From Lophium mytilinum (lineage: Eukaryota > Ascomycota > Dothideomycetes > Mytilinidiales > Mytilinidiaceae), in contig MU004185.1 of NCBI GenBank assembly GCA_010093605.1, forward strand, positions 827,334-891,333: a stretch of DNA of 64,000 nucleotides, written 5' to 3'. Within the stretch, counting starts at the first letter, position 1. Each line of letters begins with the position of its first letter. The notes below the pieces were generated by a model that did not search any database, was not told where the DNA came from, and worked only from the letters and a program-made list of their open reading frames with translations. The position numbers were made by a program, and so were the translations under genes. Positions 1 through 10,766 of the stretch are shown here, piece after piece.

Positions 1-1082
1 TCCCGCAGAGGGTGGTTGTATGGAAATGTACACGCCGCATCACGGACTCTTAGGTACCGTGCTGCGAGAGGGTCCAAATTTCTGGAATAGAATTCGTAGA
101 AGTCACCGTTCGCGTCAATCAAAACGTTTGATTGCAGAGGCTCTTCGGTGGTGGTATCGTATCGGAGGGCGTCGTGGGCAAAATTGTCAAAAACCTCGAG
201 AGCGAGGAAAAAGCATGGCGAAGGGACATATGTGTCCCAGTCGAATATCGAACGGTTGATGATGTCAACCTTGTCTGAGTGGCCGCGAGCGTATGCTGAC
301 CGGCGAAGACCTTGGGCCTGTATAGAGGCGAGCGAGGTAGATATTTCTATCACCTTGAACTTAGTTCGCTCGTAAACCTCAGGATGAAGATCCCGAATGA
401 AGTCCAAGATATTCAGCATCAGTGTCCCGTTGCCAGCGCCCATCTCATATATCGTCAGATCGTGATAGGGATACGAAGAAAGCTTGTAGTTGGTGACAAG
501 ATGCCGAGCGATAGCTTCACCATAATACGGCCGGAAAAGTTCAGTGGGAGTGTGCCACAGCTGTCTCGTCTCATTCTCCTCTTTTGCGTCCAAGGCATCC
601 TCAAAGGCAGTATAGCGCTCTCCAAGTAGGCGGTGGAATTCCTTTTCGTTCTGCATCGCCCCAAAGTTGAAGGGCTCCCCGGGAGAGAAGATGACAACCT
701 GTTTCGAGAAGTAGCCGTAGTGAGGATTGTACAAACTATCTATCAGACGGTCAGTCACAGCCTTAACAAAAGACGCTATAGATTAACCTTCGATAAAATC
801 TCGAAGAAGCATCTTCACTCGTTTTGGCCGCTCTCTTCTCGACTTCAGGTTCTCGGCCGTGACCATGGGATATCGCCGGTATTCCTCAGACTTGTCCAGA
901 GGAAACAGATCTGTCCTCTGCTGCCATTTGCTCTCCTTTGTGTCTCCAATGCTAGCTGAGGCGAGGCCTCGACGGGAAGCGCGTGGCAGGTGTGAATGGG
1001 CGGGCATGCGTCGTGCTATGCAATGCGCAGCGCGGTGAGAAAACAGCTGTCGGAAAAGCTGGGCAACGACGGGCGATTCCAT
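1..1082 (-). CDS. DUF185/MidA-family SAM-dependent methyltransferase, mitochondrial (C-terminus beyond left edge)
   Basis: Exons complement(1..739, 788..1082), running off the left edge. The 48-base intron has a CTGAC branch motif and restores the frame as [13 protein letters not shown]. The N-terminus ([13 protein letters not shown], then an Arg/Ala/Ser-rich stretch without acidic residues up to about residue 40) looks like a mitochondrial presequence. An in-frame ATG at 1214 would give a longer form. The SAM-binding glycine loop is [17 protein letters not shown], followed by the acidic strand [11 protein letters not shown]. This order is typical of the DUF185/MidA family (NDUFAF7 relatives). 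The closest subgroup I know is the fungal one represented by yeast YKL162C, not NDUFAF7 itself; that assignment comes from memory of the motifs. The gene is divergent from the cysteine synthase gene, with 201 bp between starts. The substrate is unknown. Confidence 0.8.
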
Positions 1083-1283
1083 GACTGCCCCGGGCAGATT
1101 GCAGCTGTTTGTGCGACTAATTTGGCCGTGGCATTGGAGGGCGGCTTTGGATGATGAAAGGTGGTTGAGACTCGCAACTCGAAGCTCCGCACCAGGTGAA
1201 GAGGCCCGTGACAAGCGAACGATAGAATACCTTCTTCACCACCACACATCGCCACTATGCCAACATGAAATCTGACGTCAAAT

Positions 1284-2940
1284 ATGGACAATCGGGCGAG
1301 GCTGTATCTAGCAGGGGCATTCGCTCTAGGTGTCCTGCTTACGTTGGGATATAAAGACCTTTACCCCGATCTCGAGCGACGTTTTCGTTCCCGCCGGCGA
1401 AAGAGGAGAGTTTACAAAGATTCAGAAAATATTGCTACGGCCTCTGATCATGTCGTTCTGAGAGACCTCTCAAATGATTCCTCTCCGCATCTTCCAGAAG
1501 GTGAGATCCGGGAGGGAATTGAAGGCTGTATTGGAAATACGCCACTGATCAAGATCAAATCCTTGTCTGATGCCACCGGCTGTGAGATTCTAGCCAAAGC
1601 AGAGGTACCTATTCTTTTTAAGTGTCAAAAGGCCGTAGGCTCACTCCACTTAAGTTCTTGAACGGAGCTGGCAACAGCCCAAAGGACAGAGTGGCACTCA
1701 ATATCATAAAAGTGGTAGGTTCTCTTGCCTCACAAGGGTATAGGTGGTGCTGATCAGGTACCGTAAAAGGCAGAGGAAGAAGGGCTTTTGACGCCAGACT
1801 CTGGAGACATGATTTACGAAGGAACAGTTGGAAGCACCGGTAATTACTTTCATCAACACATTATCTTTCCTACTGCTATACAGACTTACTTCAGCGCTAG
1901 TACCAATGAAAACACAAAGTAACACCGTTGTAGGAATATCTTTGGCTGCTATCTGTAGAGCTAGAGGCTACCTGGCTCATATGTATGCCTCAATGTCCTT
2001 TCCCCCAAGTTTATATGCTCATACAACATCCTAGATGCATGCCAAATGACCAAGCCACGGAAAAGTCCGATCTGCTTCTAAAGCTGGGTGCCGAAGTTGA
2101 AAGATTGCGGCCAGCACCGATAGTCGACCAGAACCAATTCGTTAACATGGCACGCCATAGAGCTGCAGAGCATACAGCAGACCCGAATCGCCCAGGTCGC
2201 GGTATCTTTGCAGATCAATTCGAGACCGAGGCAAATTGGGAGGCTCACTTCAACGGAACGGGACCGGAAATCTTCAGGCAGACAGGAGGAAAACTTGACG
2301 CCTTCGTGATAGGTGCTGGAACGGGAGGCACAATCTCTGGTGTTGCTAGATTCCTGAAGCCAAGGCTCCCAGAGCTGAAGGTGGTCCTAGCAGACCCACC
2401 AGGGAGTGGTCTTTACAACAAAGTCAAGTTCGGCGTCATGTTTGACCCGAAAGAAAGAGAGGGCACGAGGAGGCGCCATCAAGTCGACACTGTCGTTGAA
2501 GGCATCGGAATCAACAGGCTTACGAACAATTTCGAAGTCGGAAGAGCACTGATAGACGATGCTGTCAGGGTGACAGATGAGCAAGCGATTGCTATGGCAA
2601 GATGGCTTGTAGAAAAGGACGGTATATTTATCGGCAGCAGTAGCGCCGTGAACTGTGAGTCGACCTTCCAGAGCATATCGCTCGTACGATACAGATAATG
2701 ACAGGTTGAGTAGGCGTTGCCGCGACCAAGGTAGCCCAACAGCTTGGACCTGGCCATCGAGTCGTCACTATATTATGTGATAGGTATGTCTGCTCTGTTG
2801 TCCAATTTTTCGTGGATTGGAATTCTCACTACTACACCAGTGGCGCCCGGCATCTCAGCAAATTCTGGGCTCGGGCTGGCCCAATAGGCGGGGAGGATGA
2901 GCTGTCTTTGACGGACATCTTGAACCCGAAGGCCCCGTGA
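1284..2940 (+). CDS. MCY1: Membrane-anchored cysteine synthase 2 (PLP-dependent, Mcy1/Cys12 type)
   Basis: Exons 1284..1604, 1655..1714, 1770..1839, 1934..1982, 2035..2654, 2714..2783, 2841..2940 give an open frame of 429 residues. Residues 8-24 (LYLAGAFALGVLLTLGY) form an N-terminal membrane anchor followed by an Arg/Lys-rich stop. Next come IGNTPLIKI, the PLP-lysine segment NSPKDRVALNI (Lys in SPKDR) and the phosphate-cradle loop IGAGTGGTISGVARFLK. These are fold-type II cysteine synthase hallmarks. The N-terminal anchor matches the fungal cysteine synthase 2 subgroup (yeast Mcy1, a mitochondrial outer-membrane protein; S. pombe Cys12), whose catalytic role is uncertain. The usual active-site GGSVKDR is here GNSPKDR, as expected for this subgroup. 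All six introns are 50-94 bases with GT-AG ends. Confidence 0.9.
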
Positions 2941-3856
2941 GTGTTGATATCATGCTCCAAATCACCACGACCGAATCGTTGGCCGAAAAATGTAACAGAT
3001 TCAAGTTGCTACTTCTGAGTTGCCGATTCTTGAATGGCCTCTGCTTCCCGAAGGGCAGTCATTTGGAATACTAAAAATACTATGGGGCTCCTCATGCAGC
3101 GGTAAACGAGTGTAGGGATTTCTATCACGAAGCCTCGTAACAGGTGAGGGCAGATCTCTACTAAGACGGCAGTCAAGGATATTTGAAACTGCAACTAAGC
3201 TGAAATCCTATAAGAGGCAAGCTTTATCAAATATGAAGTGGTGGTGTATTCTGGCACTGTCTGAGGTGGCCCGTATAGCTATTAGGCGTGTCGAGATTCT
3301 AATTTTCGAATTCCAAATAACATACCAGGGAACCTCAAACAGTGTCAGGCAACATATGTTCCTTTCAAATATTGACTTTTCTATACATCATTCCTAGAAC
3401 TCATGAGCATGTTCACGGCGAGTCAATGCAATCTTAGACACGCTTGATCAATGTGTAGACCCAACCACTCCGACCGTATTCGGTCGTGCAGGCCCGCCGT
3501 AAACAAAGGAAGCAAGCTGGAACTTCTCAAATGTCCATTCCTTTGTCCTGTCATCCAGTCAACAATCACAGAACAATCGGACAAGGCATCCACAAAGGCT
3601 TTGTTTTCCACAAAAAAAAACCTGTTTGCCCCTGTCCCTCTTAAATATGTCTTCCCAAACTCAGCTCGCCGCGCAGGACCTGTGCCGGAACACTGCGCTC
3701 CCGTATCGAACCTGTTCTGAGAAACGACATTCTGACGGAGCTCAAATTGTCCCTTTAGAATATACACAGGCAGATTTTAGCAGAGCTGCTGAAATCCGAA
3801 CCCTAAACTCGTATCTGCCTTGCTCCAGTGTATCCTCCCGCATCTGATAACTCGCC
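2941..3856. other. Intergenic, 916 bp
   Basis: Lies between the cysteine synthase stop and the small orphan gene. A minus-strand frame of 114 codons (3423..3767) has no recognisable motif and no promoter or splice support, so I do not call it. No repeats are seen. Confidence 0.5.
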
Positions 3857-4321
3857 ATGTCCCCCGCCGCCCGCTCTCCAGCCCTCGCCTCCAAAATCGC
3901 AACCATGCGGCTCAAAATCTGCCCCATAGTGAGCGTAATGTGCGGCCAAGCATCCGAGCACTTTCCCGGCACAATGCTAGAGTTCTGGCTGCTAACAGAG
4001 GCGCAATTGGACGGCATGGCGCACTTTTACAGTCAAAGCACGCCAGACGAGTTCACGAATCTATACCCACGGCCGATGAAATGGGACAAGGACTTCCTTT
4101 CTACGGCTACCCCGAAAGCGATGAGCTCGCGCGAGAAACGGTATCGGCTGAATATACAGGACCGGATGGCTATCAAGCGGAGGAAGTTTGCGAAGTTCAT
4201 TGGGATGAGGGGCTGTGAGACGCCGGGGTGGGAAGTTAGGGCCCATTTGAGGGCGCTAGAGAGTCGGATTATGCGGATAGTGGAGGAAGAAGAGCGGACT
4301 TTGAAGCGGAAGAGGTGCTAG
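3857..4321 (+). CDS. Hypothetical protein, 154 aa
   Basis: Single-exon frame of 154 residues beginning MSPAARSPALASK. It has a mixed, protein-like composition with a compact middle (FWLLTEAQLDGMAHFYSQS, residues about 44-62) and a strongly basic, then Glu/Arg-rich helical C-terminus (EEEERTLKRKR). No known domain is recognised. The composition and the acidic-basic helix suggest a soluble nuclear or cytosolic protein, which is inference only. It converges on NOP14, with 168 bp between the stops. A start at Met17 (MRLKICPIV) is also possible. Confidence 0.55.
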   Translation: MSPAARSPALASKIATMRLKICPIVSVMCGQASEHFPGTMLEFWLLTEAQLDGMAHFYSQSTPDEFTNLYPRPMKWDKDFLSTATPKAMSSREKRYRLNIQDRMAIKRRKFAKFIGMRGCETPGWEVRAHLRALESRIMRIVEEEERTLKRKRC

Positions 4322-4489
4322 CCCTTGAAGCTGCAAGAATGGCGTTCAACAGCATCACGGGGATCACTTGCGAATAAAGATTCTACCAGGGGGCGCCACT
4401 GTGGACAACGAATTCCACGTACGCTTGTAGGTACGCAAAACGTAATATTGTGCAAATCCAAACTTAGATAAGAAATGCTACGCAGGCTT

Positions 4490-7056
4490 CTATCTACCTC
4501 CTTTCCCTTTCCTAGCTCTTCGCTCCCGCTCATATGCATTTTTCTCCTTGCCCTCCTCGCCTTGGATCTCCGCCACCAGCCGCTTGTACTTAACCTCATA
4601 TGCACGATCCCTCTCCTTCTTCTCGCGTAATTGCTCACGTGCAATGAAATTCGCGTCCTTCCGTAGTTCCCGCATGGCACCTTTCCGCTCCTTCTTGTAC
4701 TCAGCCTGCAGCTTGTTGGCGGCAGCGCGATCCGTGTCCGGGTCGTAATGACGGTCTGGGTTGAACCCTTCTTCGAACTTGGGAACTGAGGTCTTGATGG
4801 GAAGTGGACGGTGGTGGTGCAATTCGAGAGGGCGACGGGCGAGGCGGGACTGTTGCAAGAGGATCTGCAAGCGCTGTAATGCTTTAGGTTGCTTGAGATC
4901 TTTGACAACAGCGAGAAGTTCTGGGGAGAAGATTTCGAGAAAGGCGGATTTGGAGGCCCAGAGGTCGGCGGCTGCGGTGAGATTCTTGATGTGAAGGTCG
5001 AGGAGATCCGAGGTCGCGAATGGAGATTTCAAAGCAACCGTGGTATATCGCATTAGCTCGGGAATGTACCGTTTAGAGAGTCGTTGGTGTTGAAGGCAAA
5101 GTGCACCTATATAAGCTCCGGTGGTTAGATCTTTGGCATTTCGAGGCGTCGACATTCCAAGCCATCGCGCCATCAAAGTGATTGCCGGAGTCACTACTTG
5201 GTGGAAGTGATCAGAAGTTGGGTAGACGGTTGAAATAGCCGTAAGGATTGTAAGATCTCCCGGTGACGGTTCGTTTGACGTGTGCAACTGCTGGAGGTGG
5301 GAGCGGAAAGCTCTCGCAATTTGTTCGGGAAAGGTTCTCGACAGAGAGTGTATATGTCGTATGATAGTCTCTAACAGCGCAAGTGACGGTGCAGTTGTCT
5401 GAGATGAGAGATAGACAGTGTAGTCGACCAGTACGATAGCAAAATTCGCGAGCTTCGCCTTGTTTTCGTGGTGTAGCTGGGGGTGATATAGGGCGCGGAT
5501 CCTTTGGATGACCACTGGGATATCCGACGTAGCTACTCCATCTAATATTCGGAGGAGTTCTGTTTGTGATTGAGGGCATGGGTATGTGAACGCCAATTTG
5601 GATGTCTGTGCGCCAGTTCCAGGTGCGGAAGATATATGCCCGTTGCCATTAGGAAGCACATCCCTTAGAAACTCGTCGTCTAAGTCTTGAGTCTTATCTG
5701 CCACGTTCTCCTCGTCATCGCTGTCGTTGGAAGACTCGTCGTCGAATTCAGAATCGCTCGCTACAAGATCATCATCAAGAACGAAGTCGTCCTCATCGTC
5801 CACGCCGTCCGGTCTACTCGTATTTTGGGCTGCGGACAACCCAAATTCTGCCGCGTCATCTCCTGATTCGTACTCCTCCTCGTCGTCTTCCATATTCTCT
5901 TCGACGAGAGGCGCCTCATCTTCTGTTGGCTCACCCCTCATTCGTCGAACCCGCTGCTCTTCGAGTTTCTTCAATCGCGTTGCCTCTTCTTCTGCCTTTT
6001 CCTCTTCAGTCTTGATTCTTTCTGTAGGCTTGGCCTTCTGATCGTAGAGAAGCTGTCGAACTCGCGCGTCATATTCCTTATCCGCGACTTCCCTCTCCTT
6101 TCCATTCAGGAGGGCTGCACGATCAGGGTTTATTGCAAAATCGTTTGCCTTCTTTGGTTCTTCTGGAGCTGCCTTGGGTTGCGGTTTGTTGAGATGTCCT
6201 CTAAGGGCCGCAAGAATACTGGGAAGGTCCTTATCCAGCTCTTCTCGAAGGTCGTCATCATCCTCCTTGGCTTGTTGCCGCTCGTACTTGTGGAGTTTTG
6301 ACTTTGCCATCACCTCCTTCATAACCTCTGCTTTTGTCTTCTTCCTCTCGGGCTTGCCCACATCACCCTCACCGTCCTCTTCACCAAGTTCTTCTGCAGA
6401 GTCTCGCCTCCTTTTGAGCGACCGCACGTCCTGCCCCTCCTCGTCGCTCGACGCCTCGACGCTTGCAGCATCGTAATCCTCTACTTCTCTCTCCCTAATG
6501 CCGAGGTCAAGTGCCCGGCCACCATGAGTCAGCTCTTCCTCATCTTCTGCTTCTTCAAGGTCGAAGATTGATGCGCCTTTCCTCCTCTGGTTCTCTCGTG
6601 TGTACCGTTCGATCATTTTATCTTCCACGCTCATCGTTGGGTCGTTTTCGCCTATGCGCCGATCCAGAATTCCGCCGACTTTGTTCCGCCTATTCATCTC
6701 AGGGAGAAGGGTTTTCCTTCGCTACAGTCTCGAGGTCAGACATTGAAATATGCCGGGAAGAGAAAGCCATTTCATACCGTTTCCTCTCCAAGACTTTTTG
6801 ACACGCCCGGCCTGCCCACGGCATTCTTCTTGTCTGGGCGACTTGTCGTAACATCGAACTTCTTCGGTCTGGCGGGAGTCTTGTATTCGAAGGGATTGAA
6901 GCTCTCGCGAATCTGGGCGAGAGCAGCAGTGCGGCGCGCCTTTTGCTCGGGGTTTCCTCCGGCATTGCTCTTCTTCTGCTTCTTGGACTTCTGCGGGCCA
7001 GTGATACCCTGCTCTCGCAAGGACGCCTTGAGGCGCTTCAGCTGGGAGGGCGGCAT
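4490..7056 (-). CDS. NOP14: Nucleolar complex protein 14 (SSU processome component)
   Basis: Exons complement(4490..6721, 6778..7056), 836 residues; the intron is 56 bases (GTATGA...CTGTAG). The start MPPSQLKRLKASLREQG is the conserved Nop14 N-terminus; an upstream in-frame Met at 7092 is less likely. The N-terminal half holds the family signature EMNRRNKVGGILDRRIGE and SIFDLEEAEDEEELTHGG, followed by long acidic tracts (residues about 290-410). The C-terminal half is helical and ends in a Lys/Arg-rich tail (RERRARKGKGGR) suited to nucleolar localisation. Nop14 acts in 18S rRNA maturation and 40S export with Noc4 and Emg1 (family knowledge). Length fits the family. It is divergent from the membrane protein at 7295. 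Confidence 0.95.
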
Positions 7057-7294
7057 TGCGGGGTCGTATTGGATCAATTTCGCGGCGAGCAAAAGTGTGA
7101 AGAGGTCGACAATGCCAAGAGTTCCGAGAATTTACGCAGGGATTGCACGGATCCCAAATCCCGGCCCCACTCAGAGGTCACGTGAATATGCCACCAACTT
7201 GTGTGCAAGCAACGACTACCAGGCATCCTTCATCATCCACCGCCGAAGTGTTCCATGGGTTTCTCCGCAAGTACACTCCCGTCACCATGACATT

Positions 7295-8126
7295 ATGGCT
7301 TCGACGATAAACGATCGCTGGTTATGGCTCGGCCTAGGTAGTTTAAATCATGCTGTATATTCTGTGCCTCACGTTAACCTTCGCCAGGCGTGCTCACTTT
7401 CGTCGCCTTCAAGGGCGTAGCCCATGGCCTCCGCGAGGTTACGAGGCTATCAGAAACCGTGGAGCATCCACGGTCTAAAAAGGCTCCGCCACCCACTTCA
7501 GAGAATGGTAATTGACTGTCATTATCGACTTGATTGAGTCCTTTGCTGAGTTAAGTCGAAAGCCATCAAAACCGAGTCTCTCGAAACACTCGCGCTCTGC
7601 TCAAATGTGGATATTCGAAAGGCGTACGTTGTCGCCTCGCTTATTGAACACCTCCATAGCAGCTAAACATTTTGTACACAGGGCAACCGACCTTCTCTGC
7701 AACCGCTTAGTGAACAACAAGGACGCTCATAGGCTCCTCGCTAAAGACTTCCACAGCGGAGATCCTGAACGTGTAGCACGAGTCCATAAGTGCTTATTGA
7801 TGCTTCAGGATCACGAATTATACATTGATCTCTGCGACCCGGACAATCCTCGCATTGAGACAATGCATCAAGTTCGCCTTCAGCAGTCCAGGACAGCAGG
7901 AAGAATGCTACGGACTCGTCAATTGAGCGACACTGCATTAGAACTAGCGGCGCTACGCCGGCGTCGTCGCGAGGCTATGGTGCTCAATGAGGGAGACCGC
8001 CCCGTTTCTCAAGAGGATATCATTCAAGGCGGGGGAGGAATGAGCGATGAGGATGTACGAGTGGCGGAGCAAGCTCTTGAAACGCTCTCACGCAGGGATC
8101 GTGAATTTGATTTCCCAGAAGCCTAG
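7295..8126 (+). CDS. Uncharacterised single-pass membrane protein with helical ARM-like body, 226 aa
   Basis: Exons 7295..7337, 7388..7507, 7551..7623, 7682..8126 keep one frame. The first splice creates a clean transmembrane segment (residues about 9-25, WLWLGLGVLTFVAFKGVAHG). After a linker come helical repeats (SLETLALCSNVDIRKAATDL and CNRLVNNKDAHRLLAKDF) resembling armadillo-type helices, then a basic helix (ALRRRRREAM). I do not recognise the family; it resembles a conserved fungal protein of unknown function. The third exon needs the acceptor at 7550; the nearby AG at 7555 would break the frame. It shares a 238-bp divergent promoter with NOP14. Confidence 0.7.
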
Positions 8127-8426
8127 TCAACACATGAGACCGATTGGAGGTACTGGATTAGGACGATTAGTACGACAGCAACGAGGAATTGGCACTTGTA
8201 ATAATAGCAACATGATACCCAATGAATCATTATCTTCAATGCGAGTACTTCAATGATTGGTTGCATACATGTAGGAAAATCCTCAACTTTTGTATATTCT
8301 AAATATAATTGCGGGGGTCTCGCTAGTGAGCATATCAAGGACCTCTCTCGATGTTTAGGCACCAACCAACTCCACAACAACAAAACCACAAACACTAAAC
8401 CACAACCCATCCACAACTGGAAGACC

Positions 8427-9086
8427 ATGGCAAACCCACCCAACCACCCCAGCCCCAGTCCTCAACCCTGCTCCAACCTCCCCCTCCCCACCGAACTCCG
8501 CTTCTCAATCCTCCAACACGTCCTCCAGCACCACGACAACATCCAAATCAGCAACTTCGTAGCCGACCGCATAGCATACGAGAAACGCTACCGGCGCCTC
8601 CTCTCTCTCGCCGCCGTCTCCAAAGAATTCCGCGTAGACGCCTTCACCGTCTTCGCCTCTACCAACGTCTTCGAAGCCACCGGCGGCCTCAGCCTCACGC
8701 ACCTACTGAAAACCCTATCCCCGCTCGGCCGCGCGAATCTCGTCCATCTCAAAGTCGTGTTCCCCGCGGCCCTTGGGCTCATTGATGTGAGGGAGTTGAA
8801 GGCCGCGATTCCGATGCTGGCGGCCGAGTGTCCGAAGGTGAAGCTGACGTTGAGTCTGCATGCGACGTATCTAAGGAGGCTGAGTGGGCCGCATGTTGGC
8901 CAGAGTACGAGGCGGGCTGCCGCCGGTGTGGGGCATATTAGCCGCACGCCTGGGGCGTTGTTGTTGAAGCAGCTGGCGGGTTTTAAGGGGACGGAGCTGG
9001 TGTGGTGCTATGAGGCGAGAGACCTGACGCACGGGAAGTTCAGGAGAGAGGCGGAGGTGTGGCTTGCGGATGGTCAGGAGACGTGA
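8427..9086 (+). CDS. F-box-like protein, 219 aa
   Basis: Single exon. After a Pro/Ser-rich start, residues 19-35 (NLPLPTELRFSILQHVL) match the LP-x-E-L/I-h-x-x-I-h core of F-box-like domains in fungal proteins. A later stretch, LLSLAAVSKEFRVDAFTVF, fits helix 3 and the conserved lysine-phenylalanine turn of that fold. The rest has no recognisable repeats. Such proteins normally recruit targets to SCF ubiquitin ligases via Skp1; the target here is unknown. The start at 8427 has a good context (AGACCATGG). An upstream in-frame ATG at 8253 would add an unlikely leader. Confidence 0.65.
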   Translation: MANPPNHPSPSPQPCSNLPLPTELRFSILQHVLQHHDNIQISNFVADRIAYEKRYRRLLSLAAVSKEFRVDAFTVFASTNVFEATGGLSLTHLLKTLSPLGRANLVHLKVVFPAALGLIDVRELKAAIPMLAAECPKVKLTLSLHATYLRRLSGPHVGQSTRRAAAGVGHISRTPGALLLKQLAGFKGTELVWCYEARDLTHGKFRREAEVWLADGQET

Positions 9087-9490
9087 GGGTTGCTTGTGGA
9101 CTTTTACTGTCTCGTTTGTCTAGGGCCGGAGGTATGGTTGTGACGGATTCCTGAACCATGACAGGTAATGAGTATGTTTAAGCAAATGGCATTGCTCTTG
9201 TTTCAGAAGAGCACAAAGCGTAGTAGTTTCGGAAATGGCAATTTACTTTAGCAGCAATGGTAGCAATCCCAGTCCTGCCAACTTTGGCAAAATACGCAAG
9301 TATTAGCATGTATCCTAAGTCCTTGTCTAAGTCCTTGTCTAAGTCCTTGTCTAAGACTACATAACGCTTCTCAACCACTTTGAACGGAGAGAACATGGGC
9401 CCTAAGAAACAATCGTTTTCAGCCATCAATTCATCTATCCAAACCAGCCTTTACATCCATCCCATAACGCCCATTCTACCTCGCCCCTGC
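9087..9490. other. Convergent intergenic spacer
   Basis: Lies between the F-box-like gene stop and the stop of the 7TM gene. It holds only the short tandem repeat listed separately. Confidence 0.6.
9315..9355. repeat. 12-bp tandem repeat, about 3.4 copies
   Basis: Unit CTAAGTCCTTGT repeated head to tail without mismatch in the spacer between two convergent genes. No function is evident; it probably arose by replication slippage. Confidence 0.85.
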
Positions 9491-10766
9491 CTATACAGGT
9501 TCATACACCCTTGACGGCCTTCGGCCCCTCTCCGACGACTCAGAAACATCATACTCCGCATCATTCGAAACCGCTACATTCTTCGACGATTTATTCCTCG
9601 AAGACCGCCCGTCCGCACCCTCTTCCAAAAGCTCGAAATCCGTACGCACGCGGATCTCAGTGCGGGAGTTCGCCTCAGTCTTCTGGTCAGATGACAGTGC
9701 TGATCGGAACCGGCTCGAAAATGTAGCTATGAGAGGGCGTATGGCGGCGAGTGAGATAGCTGTAAGGCCGATTCCGGGCTCGATGATGGACCAGAGGACT
9801 ATGCCGCCGATGCCGTTGGCTTGCGGATGTCAGCTTTGTGCGATGTGGGTAAAGGAATAAGAGGCTACTTACGCTCGGGGTCTTTGGTAGGCTGGGTGAA
9901 GATGACGATGGAGCTGATGCGGAGGAGAGTTGCGATGCTCGCTCTGAGGCATGTTAGTCTGGTCGACGCCCTAAAAAGACATGTATGAGAGATACGTACG
10001 CTATCCCTAAAGCCAGAATACCTGATACCAGCGTCTTCTTCCAGAAGCTCATGTTGAGCTTCCATACGATGGCGATGGGAAGGATGCCGAAGACCCAATC
10101 AGTCAAGGCATTGACAGCGGAGAGCACGTACGCTGCGCCGCCAGCGATACGTGGGTCACGGCAGTTCTTATCTTGAGCCAAGGTTGTCCAAAAGAGATAC
10201 CTATTCGAAATGAATGCTGGTCACATAGAGGTGTGTGGTTCGAGCGACTTACGTGGGCGTGCACTCGAGAAGCAGAAAGAAGAAATAGAATATACCGACA
10301 ATGGCAGTCACAATCATGCAGACATAGATTGTGATCCTATACCTTTTGGTGGGTGCGAATCGAAGTAATGTATAGCCGATTGACACTTTCAGTATCGAGA
10401 TGGTGATGAGGTAGACAAGAGTTGAGAGCAGGAACCACTTGAGCTGCGCAACTTGCACCCATACTGGTGTACTATGAGGGAGAAAGTCGCCTAAGCCGTA
10501 ACGTGTGCCCTGGATAGCGAAGGCTGCGAATATCGTAAATGATACCTACATCCGAACACGTCAGTGAGACATTTGGCGTTGCGATGAGACAGATTGCTGC
10601 CTTGATGAAGACTTACTAGGGACACCGCAGCTAGGTAGTCGTCCGTAGCGAGGCTGTTCAGCATAAACTTTCGTACATATATACGACCGACAGTTGAAAT
10701 CCACGTCAAAATCAGGAACAGCACTGAAACCGCAAGTAGGCTCTGAGAGCTCCCACCAAGATTCAT
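9491..10766 (-). CDS. Fungal rhodopsin-domain integral membrane protein (7TM, SAT4/PTH11-like)
   Basis: Exons complement(9491..9819, 9873..9943, 10000..10200, 10253..10545, 10617..10766), 347 residues. The N-terminus SLLAVSVLFLILTWISTVGR and the following GRIYVRKFMLNSLATDDYLA show the TM1 and basic-loop/Asp-Asp pattern of the fungal rhodopsin-like domain family. Further segments (WFLLSTLVYLITISILKVSI, FYFFFLLLECTPT) bring the total to seven, with a soluble Ser/Glu-rich C-terminal tail from about residue 265. The family is large, plasma-membrane located and mostly of unknown ligand; some members are PTH11-type receptors. No CFEM domain is present at the N-terminus. Four introns of 52-71 bases all have GT-AG ends. 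Confidence 0.85.

Noticed and set aside
3423-3767. 114-codon minus-strand frame downstream of the cysteine synthase gene
   Set aside because: No recognised motif and no promoter or splice support.
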